Shown here piece after piece: positions 1 to 8,543 of a stretch of 12,253 nucleotides of DNA. The notes beneath the pieces are model-generated. The model had not been told where the DNA came from. It saw only the letters and a program-made list of their open reading frames with translations, and searched no databases. The translations under genes were made by a program, and so were the position numbers. Position 1 is the first letter of the stretch. The number at the start of each line of letters is the position of its first letter. The stretch is taken from assembly GCA_964387205.1 (NCBI GenBank), contig CAYLVY010000110.1:1-12253 (forward strand), written 5' to 3'. This stretch comes from CAIVAT01 sp964387205 (GTDB lineage: Bacteria; Bacteroidota; Bacteroidia; Bacteroidales; FEN-979).

Positions 1-1
1 G

Positions 2-2026
2 CAGATCTCCTGCCGCTTCCATGGTGACTTCATCACCTCCGGCACCGAAGGCATCAATTATATGGACGTGGCTCCCCACCAGGTTGTGGGTATTAGCGCC
101 GCGCTCATTCCGTTCCTCGAGCACGATGATGCCAACCGTGCCCTGATGGGTTCTAACATGATGCGCCAGGCCGTCCCTTTACTCAATCCCGAAGCAGCCC
201 TTGTGGGAACCGGCATCGAGGACAGGGTGGCCCAGGATTCCCGCGTACTGATCAACGCTGAGGGCGACGGCGTGGTTGAATATGTAGATGCCAACGAAAT
301 CGTGATCCGGTATGACCGTACCGATAACGATCGCCTGGTCAGTTTTGATGACGATTCAAAGCGTTACCTCCTGACCAAATTTGCCAGGACCAATCAGAAT
401 ACGTGCGTGAACCTGCGTCCTATTGTCAGAAAGGGTGACCGCGTGAGCAGGGGTCAGGTATTGTGCGAGGGATATGCCACCAAGGATGGGTCGCTGGCCC
501 TGGGCCGCAACCTTATGGTAGCTTTCATGCCCTGGAAAGGTTATAATTTTGAGGATGCTATCGTAATTTCTGAAAAGGTACTTAAGGAAGATATTTTTAC
601 CTCGATCCATATTGAGGAGTTTACCCTGGAGGTCAGGGATACCAAACGCGGCGTGGAGGAGTTGACCAACGACATCCCCAATGTTAGCGCCGAAGCCACT
701 AAGGATCTTGATGAGAACGGGCTTATCCGGATCGGAGCCGAGGTGAGCGAAGGAGATATCCTGATTGGCAAGATCACACCGAAAGGGGAAAGCGATCCAA
801 CGCCGGAAGAGAAGTTGCTCCGCGCCATTTTTGGCGACAAAGCCGGGGATGTTAAAGATGCTTCCCTGAAAGCCCCTCCCTCCATGAAGGGTGTCGTAAT
901 CGATAAAAAGTTATTCTCCCGCATCATCAAAGACCGCAAGGCGAAAGCACGCGAAAAGGATGATATGAAGAAAATGGATGAGGACTACAACCGTGAGGTG
1001 GATAAACTGAAAGGTAAACTCATTGAAAAACTGAATGTACTCCTGAATGGGAAGGTTTCACAGGGCGTGTTCAGCAATTTCAAACAGGAGTTGATCCCGA
1101 AAGGGTCCAAGTTCCAGACCAAAGCGCTGCTTGAAATCGATTATCTGAATGTCAATCCCAACAAATGGACATCGGAAAAAGAGACCAACGACCTGATCAA
1201 GGTGTTGATCAACAACTACAACATCAAACTGAAAGAGATCATGGGCGTTTACAACCGGCGCAAGTATGTAGCCACGGTTGGTGATGACCTCCCGGCGGGT
1301 ATCGTTCAGATGGCCAAGGTATATATTGCGAAAAAGCGCAAATTGAAGGTGGGGGACAAGATGGCCGGACGCCATGGTAACAAAGGTATTGTGGCCCGCA
1401 TCCAACGTGAGGAGGATATGCCGTTCCTTCCGGACGGAACACCGGTTGATGTTGTGCTGAACCCACTGGGCGTTCCTTCCCGAATGAACCTGGGACAGAT
1501 TTATGAGACGATCCTCTGATGGGCCGGCAATAAATTAGGTTTGCGGTTCAGTACTCCCATTTTTGACGGAGCTACCATTGACCAGATCAATGACTATCTG
1601 GCCAAGGCAGGATTACCACGCAACGGAAAGGTTAACCTGTATGACGGCCTTAGCGGCGAGCGTTTTGATCAGCCGACCACCGTGGGTTATATCTATATGA
1701 TGAAACTGCACCACATGGTGGATGACAAGATGCATGCCCGCTCCATCGGCCCCTATTCCCTCATTACACAGCAGCCTCTGGGCGGAAAAGCGCAGTTTGG
1801 AGGCCAGCGTTTCGGTGAAATGGAGGTCTGGGCACTGGAAGCTTTTGGTGCAGCGAACATTTTGCTTGAAATCCAAACGGTTAAGTCGGATGATGTCATT
1901 GGCAGGGCCAAGGCATATGAAGCCATTGTCAAAGGGGATGTCATGCCAACCCCGGGTATCCCAGAATCGTTCAATGTATTGGTTCACGAACTTCGCGGTC
2001 TCGGACTGAGCCTCTCCTTCGATTAA
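2..2026 (+). CDS. rpoB: RNA polymerase beta subunit, C-terminal part, with an in-frame TGA
   Basis: This is the beta subunit of RNA polymerase, which forms half of the active-site cleft and makes RNA with RpoC. The open frame runs from base 2, so the gene begins upstream of the window. Roughly the N-terminal half, including the rifampicin-binding region, is not present. Visible landmarks are FLEHDDANRALMGSN near the start, GYNFEDAIVISEK, the flap-region block KITPKGESDPTPEEKLLRAI, and GDKMAGRHGNKG, whose two lysines (codons at 1358 and 1382) match the E. coli active-centre lysines 1065 and 1073. The C-terminal block DDKMHARSIGPYSLITQQPL, which joins the RpoC clamp, is also intact, and the protein ends at TAA 2024-2026. 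The one defect is a TGA at 1517-1519, 505 codons into the visible part. The same frame continues for 168 conserved codons afterwards, so I treat it as one gene with a probable base error rather than two genes. It is followed after 64 bases by rpoC, the usual order. Confidence 0.96.
1517..1519 (+). other. In-frame TGA replacing a conserved glycine codon in rpoB
   Basis: The frame reads YETIL, stop, WAGNKLGLRFSTPIFDGA. Bacteroidota RpoB proteins have a glycine at this point (pattern ETVLGWAG). GGA to TGA needs only one substitution, G to T at 1517. No nearby ATG restarts the frame. The first possible start after the stop is TTG at 1541, which would drop eight conserved codons including the TGA position itself. 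Loss of the last 168 residues should abolish an essential enzyme, so a sequencing or consensus error is the simplest reading. Confidence 0.9.
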
Positions 2027-2090
2027 TACCGGCGCTATAGGGCGTTCGGTTTGGTGTTATGTTGTTTTCAATTGAAAGATAAATACATAT
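2027..2090 (+). other. rpoB-rpoC spacer
   Basis: This is a 64-base spacer between the rpoB stop and the rpoC ATG. Its first part can fold into a weak interrupted hairpin (ACCG pairing with CGGT, with an inner CGCT/GGCG) but has no T tract, so it does not look like a terminator. The 20 bases before the rpoC ATG are AT-rich with no clear Shine-Dalgarno sequence, as is common in Bacteroidota. I see no promoter, and rpoC is probably co-transcribed with rpoB. Confidence 0.5.
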
Positions 2091-5000
2091 ATGGCTTACA
2101 GAAAAGAGAGTCAGGTCAACAGCAGCTTTTCAAGGATTACCATCAGCCTTGCCTCGCCGGAAAAGATCCTCGAAATGTCACTCGGCGAGGTTTTAAAACC
2201 TGAAACCATCAACTACAGGACTTATAAACCTGAGCGTGATGGCCTGTTCTGTGAACGCATTTTCGGGCCGGTTAAGGACTGGGAATGCCATTGCGGCAAG
2301 TATAAAAGGATCCGTTACAAGGGGATTGTCTGCGACCGTTGCGGTGTGGAAGTAACAGAAAAGAAGGTCAGGCGGGAACGCATGGGGCATATCCAACTGG
2401 TCGTGCCGGTGGCCCACATCTGGTTCTTCCGTTCACTGCCGAATAAAATTGGTTCCCTTCTCGGATTACCTACCAAGAAGCTGGAATCGATTATCTATTA
2501 TGAGAAGTATGTGGTGATCAATCCGGGTATCAAACTTGCCGATGGCATCAATTATCTCGATTTTCTGTCGGAAGAGGAGTATTTCGACATCATCGAAAAA
2601 CTTCCCTCCGACAATCAGCATCTCGATGATGACGATCCCAACAAGTTCGTGGCCAGGATGGGTGCCGAAGCGCTGCATGATCTTCTGATGAGAATCGACC
2701 TCGACAAGGAGTCGTATGATCTGCGCTTCCGGGCAAATACTGAAACATCGCAGCAGCGCAAAGCGGAAGCCCTGAAACGTCTTCAGGTTTTTGAATCGTT
2801 TCGTGACGGCCTCAAAAGGACCGAGAATCGTCCCGAATGGATGATCGTGAAGGTAGTCCCTGTGATCCCGCCCGAGTTGAGACCATTGGTACCTCTGGAT
2901 GGCGGCCGTTTCGCCACCTCCGACCTTAATGATCTTTACCGCCGTGTTATCATCCGCAATAATCGTCTGAAGAGGCTGATCGAGATCAAGGCCCCTGATG
3001 TCATTCTCAGGAATGAGAAGAGGATGCTGCAGGAGGCTGTCGATTCTTTGTTTGATAATTCGAGAAAGGCCAGCGCCGTAAAGACCGAATCGAACCGCGC
3101 ACTGAAGTCACTTTCCGACAGCCTGAAAGGCAAGCAGGGACGTTTCCGTCAGAATTTACTGGGAAAGCGTGTGGACTACTCCGGACGATCGGTGATCGTG
3201 GTAGGTCCTGAACTGAAGCTGAACGAATGCGGCCTTCCCAAGGAAATGGCTTCAGAGCTTTACAAACCGTTCATAATCCGTAAGATGCTTGAACGGGGGA
3301 TCGTAAAAACAGTAAAATCGGCGAAAAAGATCGTGGATCGTAAAGACCCGGTGGTCTGGGATATCCTTGAGAATATCCTCAAGGGGCACCCGGTATTGCT
3401 GAACCGTGCTCCCACGCTCCACCGGCTTGGAATTCAGGCCTTCCAGCCAAAACTGATCGAAGGTAAAGCCATTCAGTTGCATCCTCTCGTTTGTACGGCT
3501 TTCAATGCCGACTTTGACGGTGACCAGATGGCGGTCCATGTACCGCTCGGGAATGCTGCCATCCTTGAAGCACAGTTGCTCATGCTGGCTTCTCACAATA
3601 TCCTGAACCCGGCCAATGGCGCCCCTGTTACGGTACCTTCCCAGGACATGGTACTCGGATTGTATTACATGACCAAGGCCCGCAAGTCGGAGCCGGAACA
3701 TAAGGTCAATGGCGAAGGTATGACTTTTTATTCTCCTGAAGAGGTGATCATTGCTTACAACGAGAAGCGGGCCGACCTTCATGCCATTATCAAGGTCAGG
3801 ATCACCACCCCTGACGGGATAAAGATCATGGAAACAACGGTAGGCCGTGTCCTTTTCAACCAGGTTGTGCCTTTTGAATATGGATATATCAACCAGTTGC
3901 TTACAAAGAAATCACTCCGGGATATTATCGGTCAGATACTGAAAAAGACGGGTACTGCTAAAACTGCCAGGTTTCTCGATGATATCAAGGATCTGGGGTT
4001 CAGGATGGCATTTCAGGGGGGATTATCTTTTAACCTCGACGACGTGATTGTTCCCGAAATTAAAGAAACCCTGATCAGCAATGCCCGTGAGGAGGTTGAA
4101 GAGGTGCTGGCCAACTACAACATGGGATTCATCACCAACAATGAAAGATATAACCAGATCATCGACATCTGGACCCATACCAACAGCCAGCTTACCGTAT
4201 CTCTGATGAACCAGATCACCAAGGATAAGCAGGGCTTCAATCCGGTGTATATGATGCTGGATTCCGGCGCCCGCGGTTCCAAGGAGCAGATCCGTCAGTT
4301 GTCGGGGATGCGTGGTCTGATGGCGAAACCACAGAAATCTGGTGCCGGAGGCGGAGAAATCATTGAAAACCCGATTCTTTCCAATTTCAAAGAGGGGCTT
4401 TCGGTTCTTGAGTATTTCATTTCGACACACGGTGCCCGCAAGGGTCTGGCCGATACGGCTTTGAAGACTGCCGATGCCGGTTATCTCACCCGACGTCTCG
4501 TTGATGTTTCCCAGGATGTTATTATTTCTGAGGAAGATTGTGGTACACTTCGCGGTTTGACCATCACGTCGCTGAGAAAAGCGGAAGAGGTGGTGGAATC
4601 ATTGTATGACAGGATTCTGGGACGCGTTTCCCTGCACGATGTCCACCATCCGCAGACAGGAGACCTCATTGTGGCAGCGGGTCACGAAATTACTGAAGAT
4701 ATCGCCAGGGTTATCGAGGAATCACCGCTCGAAGGTGTGGAGATCCGTTCGGTACTGACCTGTGAATCGAAGAAAGGGGTTTGTGCCAAATGTTATGGCC
4801 GTAACCTCGCTACGGGAAGCATGGTGCAGAAGGGAGAGGCTGTTGGTGTCATTGCTGCCCAGAGTATCGGGGAACCTGGTACCCAGCTTACACTGCGTAC
4901 CTTCCACGTTGGTGGTGTTGCCGGTGTGAATATTTCGAGTGCCAGCCGTATCGAAGCAAAATATGACGGGGTTCTGGAGATCGATGAACTCCGCTTTGTT

Positions 5001-6362
5001 GAGTTTACCAATGATTCCGGTGAAAAATACGATATTGTCATCGGCCGTTCTGCTGAAATGAGGATTGTAGACCACAATACCCGCATCGCCCTCACCTCGG
5101 CGCACATTCCTTATGGTGCCCGACTGATGTTCCGTAGCGGAGATACCGTTCAGAAAGGTCAGTTGATCAGCGACTGGGATCCCTACAACGCCGTGATTTT
5201 ATCCGAAGTTACCGGAACGGTCAGTTTTGAAAATGTTATCGAAGGGGTGACTTACAGGATTGAATCCGATGAACAGACCGGATACCACGAAAAGGTCGTG
5301 ATCGAGTCGCGTCAGAAAACCCGTAACCCTGCTATCAACATCCTTTCCACCATCGGAGAAGTCATCAAGACTTATGATATTCCGGTCGGAGCCCATATAA
5401 ATATTGAAGCCGGTGCAACAATCCGTGCAGGTGAAGTACTTGTGAAAATTCCAAGGGCTATCGGAAAAGCCGGCGATATCACCGGAGGTCTGCCGCGTGT
5501 AACAGAACTATTTGAAGCCAGAAACCCCTCGGACCCTGCAATTGTTTCCGAAATCGACGGCGTGGTATCCTTTGCCAAGAAACTGAAACGGGGTAACAGG
5601 GAGGTTATTATCACCTCCAAGACATTGGAGGAGAAACGTTACCTGATACCGACCTCCAAGCAGATCCTTGCACAGGAAAATGACTATGTACGTGCCGGTA
5701 CCGCACTTTCCGATGGTGCCCTCACCCCAAGTGATATCCTTGCGATCAAAGGGCCCATGAAGGTACAGGAGTATATTGTCAATGAAATCCAGGAAGTATA
5801 CCGGCTCCAGGGGGTGAAGATCAACGATAAGCATTTTGAGACCATCGTGCGTCAGATGATGCGTAAGGTTGAAGTGGAAGATCCGGGCGATTCCCGTTTC
5901 CTCGAAGGTGAACTGGTCAACAAGATCGATTTTCAGGAAGAGAATGACTGGATCTACGGCAAAAAAGTGGTGACCGATCCGGGTGATTCTACTACCCTGA
6001 AACCTGGTCAGATCATCAGCGCCCGCAAACTGCGCGACGAGATATCGCTGCTTAAACGTAAGGATAAGAAGCTGGTGGAAGCCCGCGATGCCAAACCTGC
6101 CACGGCCTTCCAGGTACTTCAGGGAATCACCCGAGCCTCGTTGCAAACCAAGAGCTGGATCTCCGCCGCATCATTCCAGGAGACGACCAAGGTGCTTACC
6201 CAGGCTGCTATCAACGCCCGTCAGGATGAACTGCTGGGATTAAAAGAAAATGTCATCGTAGGCCATTTGATTCCTGCGGGCACTGGTCTCCGCGAATATG
6301 AAAACCTGATTGTCGGGAGCAGGGAGGAGTATGAGATCCTGATGGCTTCCAAAGAAGAATAA
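2091..6362 (+). CDS. rpoC: RNA polymerase beta' subunit
   Basis: This is the beta-prime subunit, which carries the catalytic magnesium site of RNA polymerase. At 1423 residues it is full length for a Bacteroidota RpoC (E. coli 1407). The N-terminal zinc ribbon has Cys66, Cys68, Cys81 and Cys84. The catalytic motif NADFDGD is at 472-478, with aspartates 474, 476 and 478 binding Mg. The bridge-helix region includes the block THGARKGLADTALKTADAGY. The second zinc site is Cys817, Cys891, Cys898 and Cys901. The trigger loop includes QLTLRTFHVGG with His939, the equivalent of E. coli His936. The trigger loop is interrupted by a long SI3-type insertion, about residues 943-1128, before DITGGLPRVTELFEAR. 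All key residues are present and I see no break. ATG 2091 matches the family N-terminus. It ends in TAA followed at once by a second TAA (6363-6365). The DUF3467 gene starts 14 bases later. Confidence 0.99.
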   Translation: MAYRKESQVNSSFSRITISLASPEKILEMSLGEVLKPETINYRTYKPERDGLFCERIFGPVKDWECHCGKYKRIRYKGIVCDRCGVEVTEKKVRRERMGHIQLVVPVAHIWFFRSLPNKIGSLLGLPTKKLESIIYYEKYVVINPGIKLADGINYLDFLSEEEYFDIIEKLPSDNQHLDDDDPNKFVARMGAEALHDLLMRIDLDKESYDLRFRANTETSQQRKAEALKRLQVFESFRDGLKRTENRPEWMIVKVVPVIPPELRPLVPLDGGRFATSDLNDLYRRVIIRNNRLKRLIEIKAPDVILRNEKRMLQEAVDSLFDNSRKASAVKTESNRALKSLSDSLKGKQGRFRQNLLGKRVDYSGRSVIVVGPELKLNECGLPKEMASELYKPFIIRKMLERGIVKTVKSAKKIVDRKDPVVWDILENILKGHPVLLNRAPTLHRLGIQAFQPKLIEGKAIQLHPLVCTAFNADFDGDQMAVHVPLGNAAILEAQLLMLASHNILNPANGAPVTVPSQDMVLGLYYMTKARKSEPEHKVNGEGMTFYSPEEVIIAYNEKRADLHAIIKVRITTPDGIKIMETTVGRVLFNQVVPFEYGYINQLLTKKSLRDIIGQILKKTGTAKTARFLDDIKDLGFRMAFQGGLSFNLDDVIVPEIKETLISNAREEVEEVLANYNMGFITNNERYNQIIDIWTHTNSQLTVSLMNQITKDKQGFNPVYMMLDSGARGSKEQIRQLSGMRGLMAKPQKSGAGGGEIIENPILSNFKEGLSVLEYFISTHGARKGLADTALKTADAGYLTRRLVDVSQDVIISEEDCGTLRGLTITSLRKAEEVVESLYDRILGRVSLHDVHHPQTGDLIVAAGHEITEDIARVIEESPLEGVEIRSVLTCESKKGVCAKCYGRNLATGSMVQKGEAVGVIAAQSIGEPGTQLTLRTFHVGGVAGVNISSASRIEAKYDGVLEIDELRFVEFTNDSGEKYDIVIGRSAEMRIVDHNTRIALTSAHIPYGARLMFRSGDTVQKGQLISDWDPYNAVILSEVTGTVSFENVIEGVTYRIESDEQTGYHEKVVIESRQKTRNPAINILSTIGEVIKTYDIPVGAHINIEAGATIRAGEVLVKIPRAIGKAGDITGGLPRVTELFEARNPSDPAIVSEIDGVVSFAKKLKRGNREVIITSKTLEEKRYLIPTSKQILAQENDYVRAGTALSDGALTPSDILAIKGPMKVQEYIVNEIQEVYRLQGVKINDKHFETIVRQMMRKVEVEDPGDSRFLEGELVNKIDFQEENDWIYGKKVVTDPGDSTTLKPGQIISARKLRDEISLLKRKDKKLVEARDAKPATAFQVLQGITRASLQTKSWISAASFQETTKVLTQAAINARQDELLGLKENVIVGHLIPAGTGLREYENLIVGSREEYEILMASKEE

Positions 6363-6376
6363 TAACACAATCCAAT

Positions 6377-6688
6377 ATGCAAGAAAAGAAAAATCCTGTT
6401 AATCAATTGAATATAGAGATTTCGGATGAGGTAGGCGAGGGTATTTACTCCAATCTGGCGATCATCACCCACTCTCCGGCGGAATTTATCATAGATTTTG
6501 TCAAAATGATGCCCGGTGTTCCCAAGGCAAAGGTAAAATCAAGGATCATCCTGACGCCGCAACATACCAAGCGATTGTTCAAAGCGCTGAAGGATAATCT
6601 GAACAAGTATGAAGCTGTTCATGGCGAAATCCGGGATCATGAAGGGGATATCCCGTTCAATTTTCCTACACCCACTGCACAGGCCTGA
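6377..6688 (+). CDS. DUF3467 domain protein, downstream of rpoC
   Basis: This is a small 103-residue protein with no signal peptide or membrane segment. The core contains EGIYSNLAIITHSPAEFIIDF, the pattern PGVPKAKVKSRIILTP, and a helical stretch HTKRLFKALKDNLNKYE, which together match the DUF3467 family. Members are about 100 residues, and in Bacteroidota the gene commonly sits straight after rpoC. Its molecular function is not known to me. The position 14 bases behind the rpoC stop implies co-transcription and probably translational coupling with RNA polymerase subunits, so a role connected to transcription is a reasonable but unproven guess. The gene ends in TGA followed immediately by TAA, which shows that TGA works as a stop in this organism. 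Only 8 bases separate it from the end of the convergent thioredoxin-like gene. Confidence 0.88.
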   Translation: MQEKKNPVNQLNIEISDEVGEGIYSNLAIITHSPAEFIIDFVKMMPGVPKAKVKSRIILTPQHTKRLFKALKDNLNKYEAVHGEIRDHEGDIPFNFPTPTAQA

Positions 6689-6696
6689 TAATCCGT

Positions 6697-7887
6697 TTAC
6701 TTATTCTCCCTGAATTTCTTAAGGTTGCCCTCGAAAACCGCAGAGGCAACCTTTTCTTTTTTAGAGAGTTCGACGGCCGTCTCGGCCTGTATAATTGCCT
6801 CATTCCGGTTGCCGGATTTATATAATAGCCTTGCCAGCAGATCATAGTTTGCTGCCGAAGGCTGGAGGGAAATCACCTGCCGTGCCCATGAACACGCTTT
6901 TTGCAGATAGGCGCTATCTTCGGCAATCTGCAGAAAACTTTCGGCCATCTGGACCATGAACGGTGCGTCGCCGCGATAGTGCCGCTCAAGTTCATCATCA
7001 GCCAGTTTCAGGAATTTCTCCAGATCTCCGCGCATCTGATAGAGATAAAGATCGGCCGTAAAAAATACTTTGGCCGTATCGCTGTAGCCGCTTTCCCTGA
7101 TCTGTTTTTTTACCTGTACATAGGCAGTTTCTGTGAAAGTTCGGCTGCGTGGCATCGAGGCAAGGGACTGCAGGTAGACATTGAACAGCTTCTGATTGAC
7201 CGAATCAGACGGATAATGCTTCTCAAAATCTTTCTGGCGCGCCTGAAGAACCCTGAATCCCCTGGAATTCCTGTCATTAGCGAACTGGTATATGATCTGC
7301 CAGTTGACCGGCTGAAGAAAATCTGCATCGGAAAGGGTGGTAAAATAGTCCTCCAGTGGTTCCTGCGTCGGTATGTAAGCCCCCTGCAGTCTGTCTAAAT
7401 ATTTGAGCATAAAGGTCCCTTCGCGTTTCCCGCTTTCATATTGTTTCTGCAGGGCGGTGACGCCTTCACCGGGTGTGACGGCAACGGTAGCCATTTCAAT
7501 ATAGTCGCTGACTTTTTGCGGGGCACCAACCCGCTTATGCACTACTTCCCCGTTTCCATCAATAAATAAAAGCGTAGGATAGGCTTTGACCTTATATTGT
7601 GCTGCCAACTGGACCCCTTCTCCCTTTTCCATATCAAAATGAGCACAAACGAATGTATTGTTGTAAAGATCAGCGATAGTGTCATTGGTAAACATGTTGG
7701 CTGCCATCCACTTACATGGACCGCACCAGGTGGTGTAGGCATCCAGGAAGATTATCCGGTTTTGGGTTTTTGCCATTGCCACAATTTCAGTCCATGGTTT
7801 TTCGATGAAATTGATGTTCCGGTTCTGCGCAGGTGCCAACATGGTTATGCATTGCAACAAAAAGATCGTCAGGATTATTTTTTTCAT
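6697..7887 (-). CDS. Exported thioredoxin-family protein with helical, TPR-like C-terminal part
   Basis: This is a 396-residue protein. Residues 1-21 form a signal peptide: two lysines, a hydrophobic core, then APAQ before a likely cleavage site. The single cysteine near residue 13 is not in a convincing lipobox, so I favour a soluble periplasmic protein. Residues 30-135 are a thioredoxin fold with the catalytic WCGPC (Cys55, Cys58) and the cis-proline motif AYPTLLFID (Pro104). This predicts thiol-disulfide reductase or oxidase activity outside the cytoplasm; the substrate is unknown. About residues 150-390 are largely helical, and the stretch at 300-385 (repeated YLQKACSWARQVISL and SAANYDLLARLLYKSGN patterns) resembles tetratricopeptide repeats, probably for partner binding. 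The start is ATG 7887, 8 bases after the thrH stop, so the two are probably co-transcribed. The last codons contain the terminator of the opposite operon. I see no terminator for this strand below 6697. Confidence 0.85.
   Translation of the reverse strand: MKKIILTIFLLQCITMLAPAQNRNINFIEKPWTEIVAMAKTQNRIIFLDAYTTWCGPCKWMAANMFTNDTIADLYNNTFVCAHFDMEKGEGVQLAAQYKVKAYPTLLFIDGNGEVVHKRVGAPQKVSDYIEMATVAVTPGEGVTALQKQYESGKREGTFMLKYLDRLQGAYIPTQEPLEDYFTTLSDADFLQPVNWQIIYQFANDRNSRGFRVLQARQKDFEKHYPSDSVNQKLFNVYLQSLASMPRSRTFTETAYVQVKKQIRESGYSDTAKVFFTADLYLYQMRGDLEKFLKLADDELERHYRGDAPFMVQMAESFLQIAEDSAYLQKACSWARQVISLQPSAANYDLLARLLYKSGNRNEAIIQAETAVELSKKEKVASAVFEGNLKKFRENK
6721..6762 (+). terminator. Intrinsic terminator of the rpoBC-DUF3467 unit, inside the convergent gene
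   Basis: A perfect 9-base inverted repeat, AAGGTTGCC (6721-6729) and GGCAACCTT (6745-6753), encloses a 15-base loop and runs into TTTTCTTTTTT (6752-6762). The stem has five G-C pairs. The T-rich tail is on the plus strand, so it should stop transcription coming from rpoC and DUF3467, 33 bases after the DUF3467 stop. The whole element lies within the last codons of the minus-strand thioredoxin-like gene, where it encodes its lysine-rich C-terminal end. Read on the minus strand, the hairpin is not followed by T residues, so it should act in one direction only. Confidence 0.85.
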
Positions 7888-7895
7888 AAAGACAG

Positions 7896-8501
7896 CTATT
7901 GGTTAAGTTCAGATGCAATGAGTTGCCGGAGGATTTCATAGTCTTCCACTACCGGGAATTCCGGAAAATCTTTGATCACATTCTGAGGTGGGCGGAACAG
8001 AATCCCCTTGTTGGCCTGCTTCAGCATGCTGATATCGTTGTAGGAATCACCCATGGCTGTCACACGATACTGCAGGCTTTGGAGTGCTTCCACAGTTTTC
8101 CGTTTAGGATCGGGTTGCCGAAGTTGATAACCCGTGATACGGTTGGTATCATCCATGATCAGGGAATGGCAGAAAAGGGTCGGCCGTCCCAAAGATTTCA
8201 TCAGGGGTTTGGCGAATTGAATAAAGGTGTCGGAAACAACGATCAACTCGGTACGTTCCCTGAGCCACTCAATAAATTCGACCGCTCCGGGAAGGGGATT
8301 TATCGTAGCGATTACGGCCTGGATGTCATGGAGTTTCAACCCATGGTCGTCGAGGATCTTCATCCGGTAACGCATGAGTTTATCGTAATCAGGTTCGTCC
8401 CGTGTGGTTCTTCGCAATTCAGGGATCCCTGTTTTTTCTGCGACATTGATCCACACTTCGGGAACAAAAACTCCTTCCAGATCGGAGCAGATGATATTCA
8501 T
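7896..8501 (-). CDS. thrH: ThrH-type phosphoserine phosphatase / homoserine phosphotransferase
   Basis: This is a 201-residue HAD-superfamily enzyme that closely follows Pseudomonas ThrH along its whole length. HAD motif I is the ThrH variant DLEGV (nucleophile Asp7, with Glu9 where most phosphatases have Asp). Motif II is the serine of VVSDTF (Ser90). Motif III is the lysine of PDPKRK (Lys133). Motif IV is GDSYND (151-156). Other ThrH-like blocks are AEKTGIPELRRTTRD, HGLKL and GYQLRQPDPKR. ThrH is known to remove phosphate from phosphoserine and to transfer it to homoserine, giving phosphohomoserine, the substrate of threonine synthase. thrC lies just upstream in the same direction (42-base gap), which supports a role as the supplier of phosphohomoserine, possibly in place of homoserine kinase ThrB. 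A simple serine-forming phosphatase role remains possible. The start is ATG 8501 and the stop is TAG. A purine-rich AGGAG exists but is about 16 bases before ATG, too far to be a normal ribosome site. Confidence 0.92.
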   Translation of the reverse strand: MNIICSDLEGVFVPEVWINVAEKTGIPELRRTTRDEPDYDKLMRYRMKILDDHGLKLHDIQAVIATINPLPGAVEFIEWLRERTELIVVSDTFIQFAKPLMKSLGRPTLFCHSLIMDDTNRITGYQLRQPDPKRKTVEALQSLQYRVTAMGDSYNDISMLKQANKGILFRPPQNVIKDFPEFPVVEDYEILRQLIASELNQ

Positions 8502-8543
8502 AATTGTTGATATTTAACTCCTGAACCATTCATTTCCGGATGG

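Noticed and set aside
1517..1519. UGA recoded as glycine (as in Gracilibacteria/SR1) or as selenocysteine
   Set aside because: Several genes here end correctly at TGA, no other internal TGA is seen, the expected residue is glycine rather than cysteine, and the proteins look like Bacteroidota.
1541..2026. A separate gene encoding a split RpoB C-terminal fragment
   Set aside because: It is in the same frame as the upstream part, begins only at a TTG inside conserved sequence, and would omit conserved residues. One substitution at 1517 explains everything.
2026..2052. Hairpin between rpoB and rpoC as a terminator or attenuator
   Set aside because: The stem is short and interrupted and no T tract follows.
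5508..6146. 212-residue open frame antisense to rpoC
   Set aside because: No recognisable domain, and it lies wholly opposite conserved rpoC codons. It is a shadow frame.
7899..8510. 203-residue open frame antisense to almost all of thrH
   Set aside because: The thrH strand shows all HAD motifs. The opposite frame has no domain pattern and is a chance open frame.
8502..8543. ACCAT/ATGGT hairpin between thrC and thrH
   Set aside because: Only five base pairs with a ten-base loop and no T tract. This is expected by chance.
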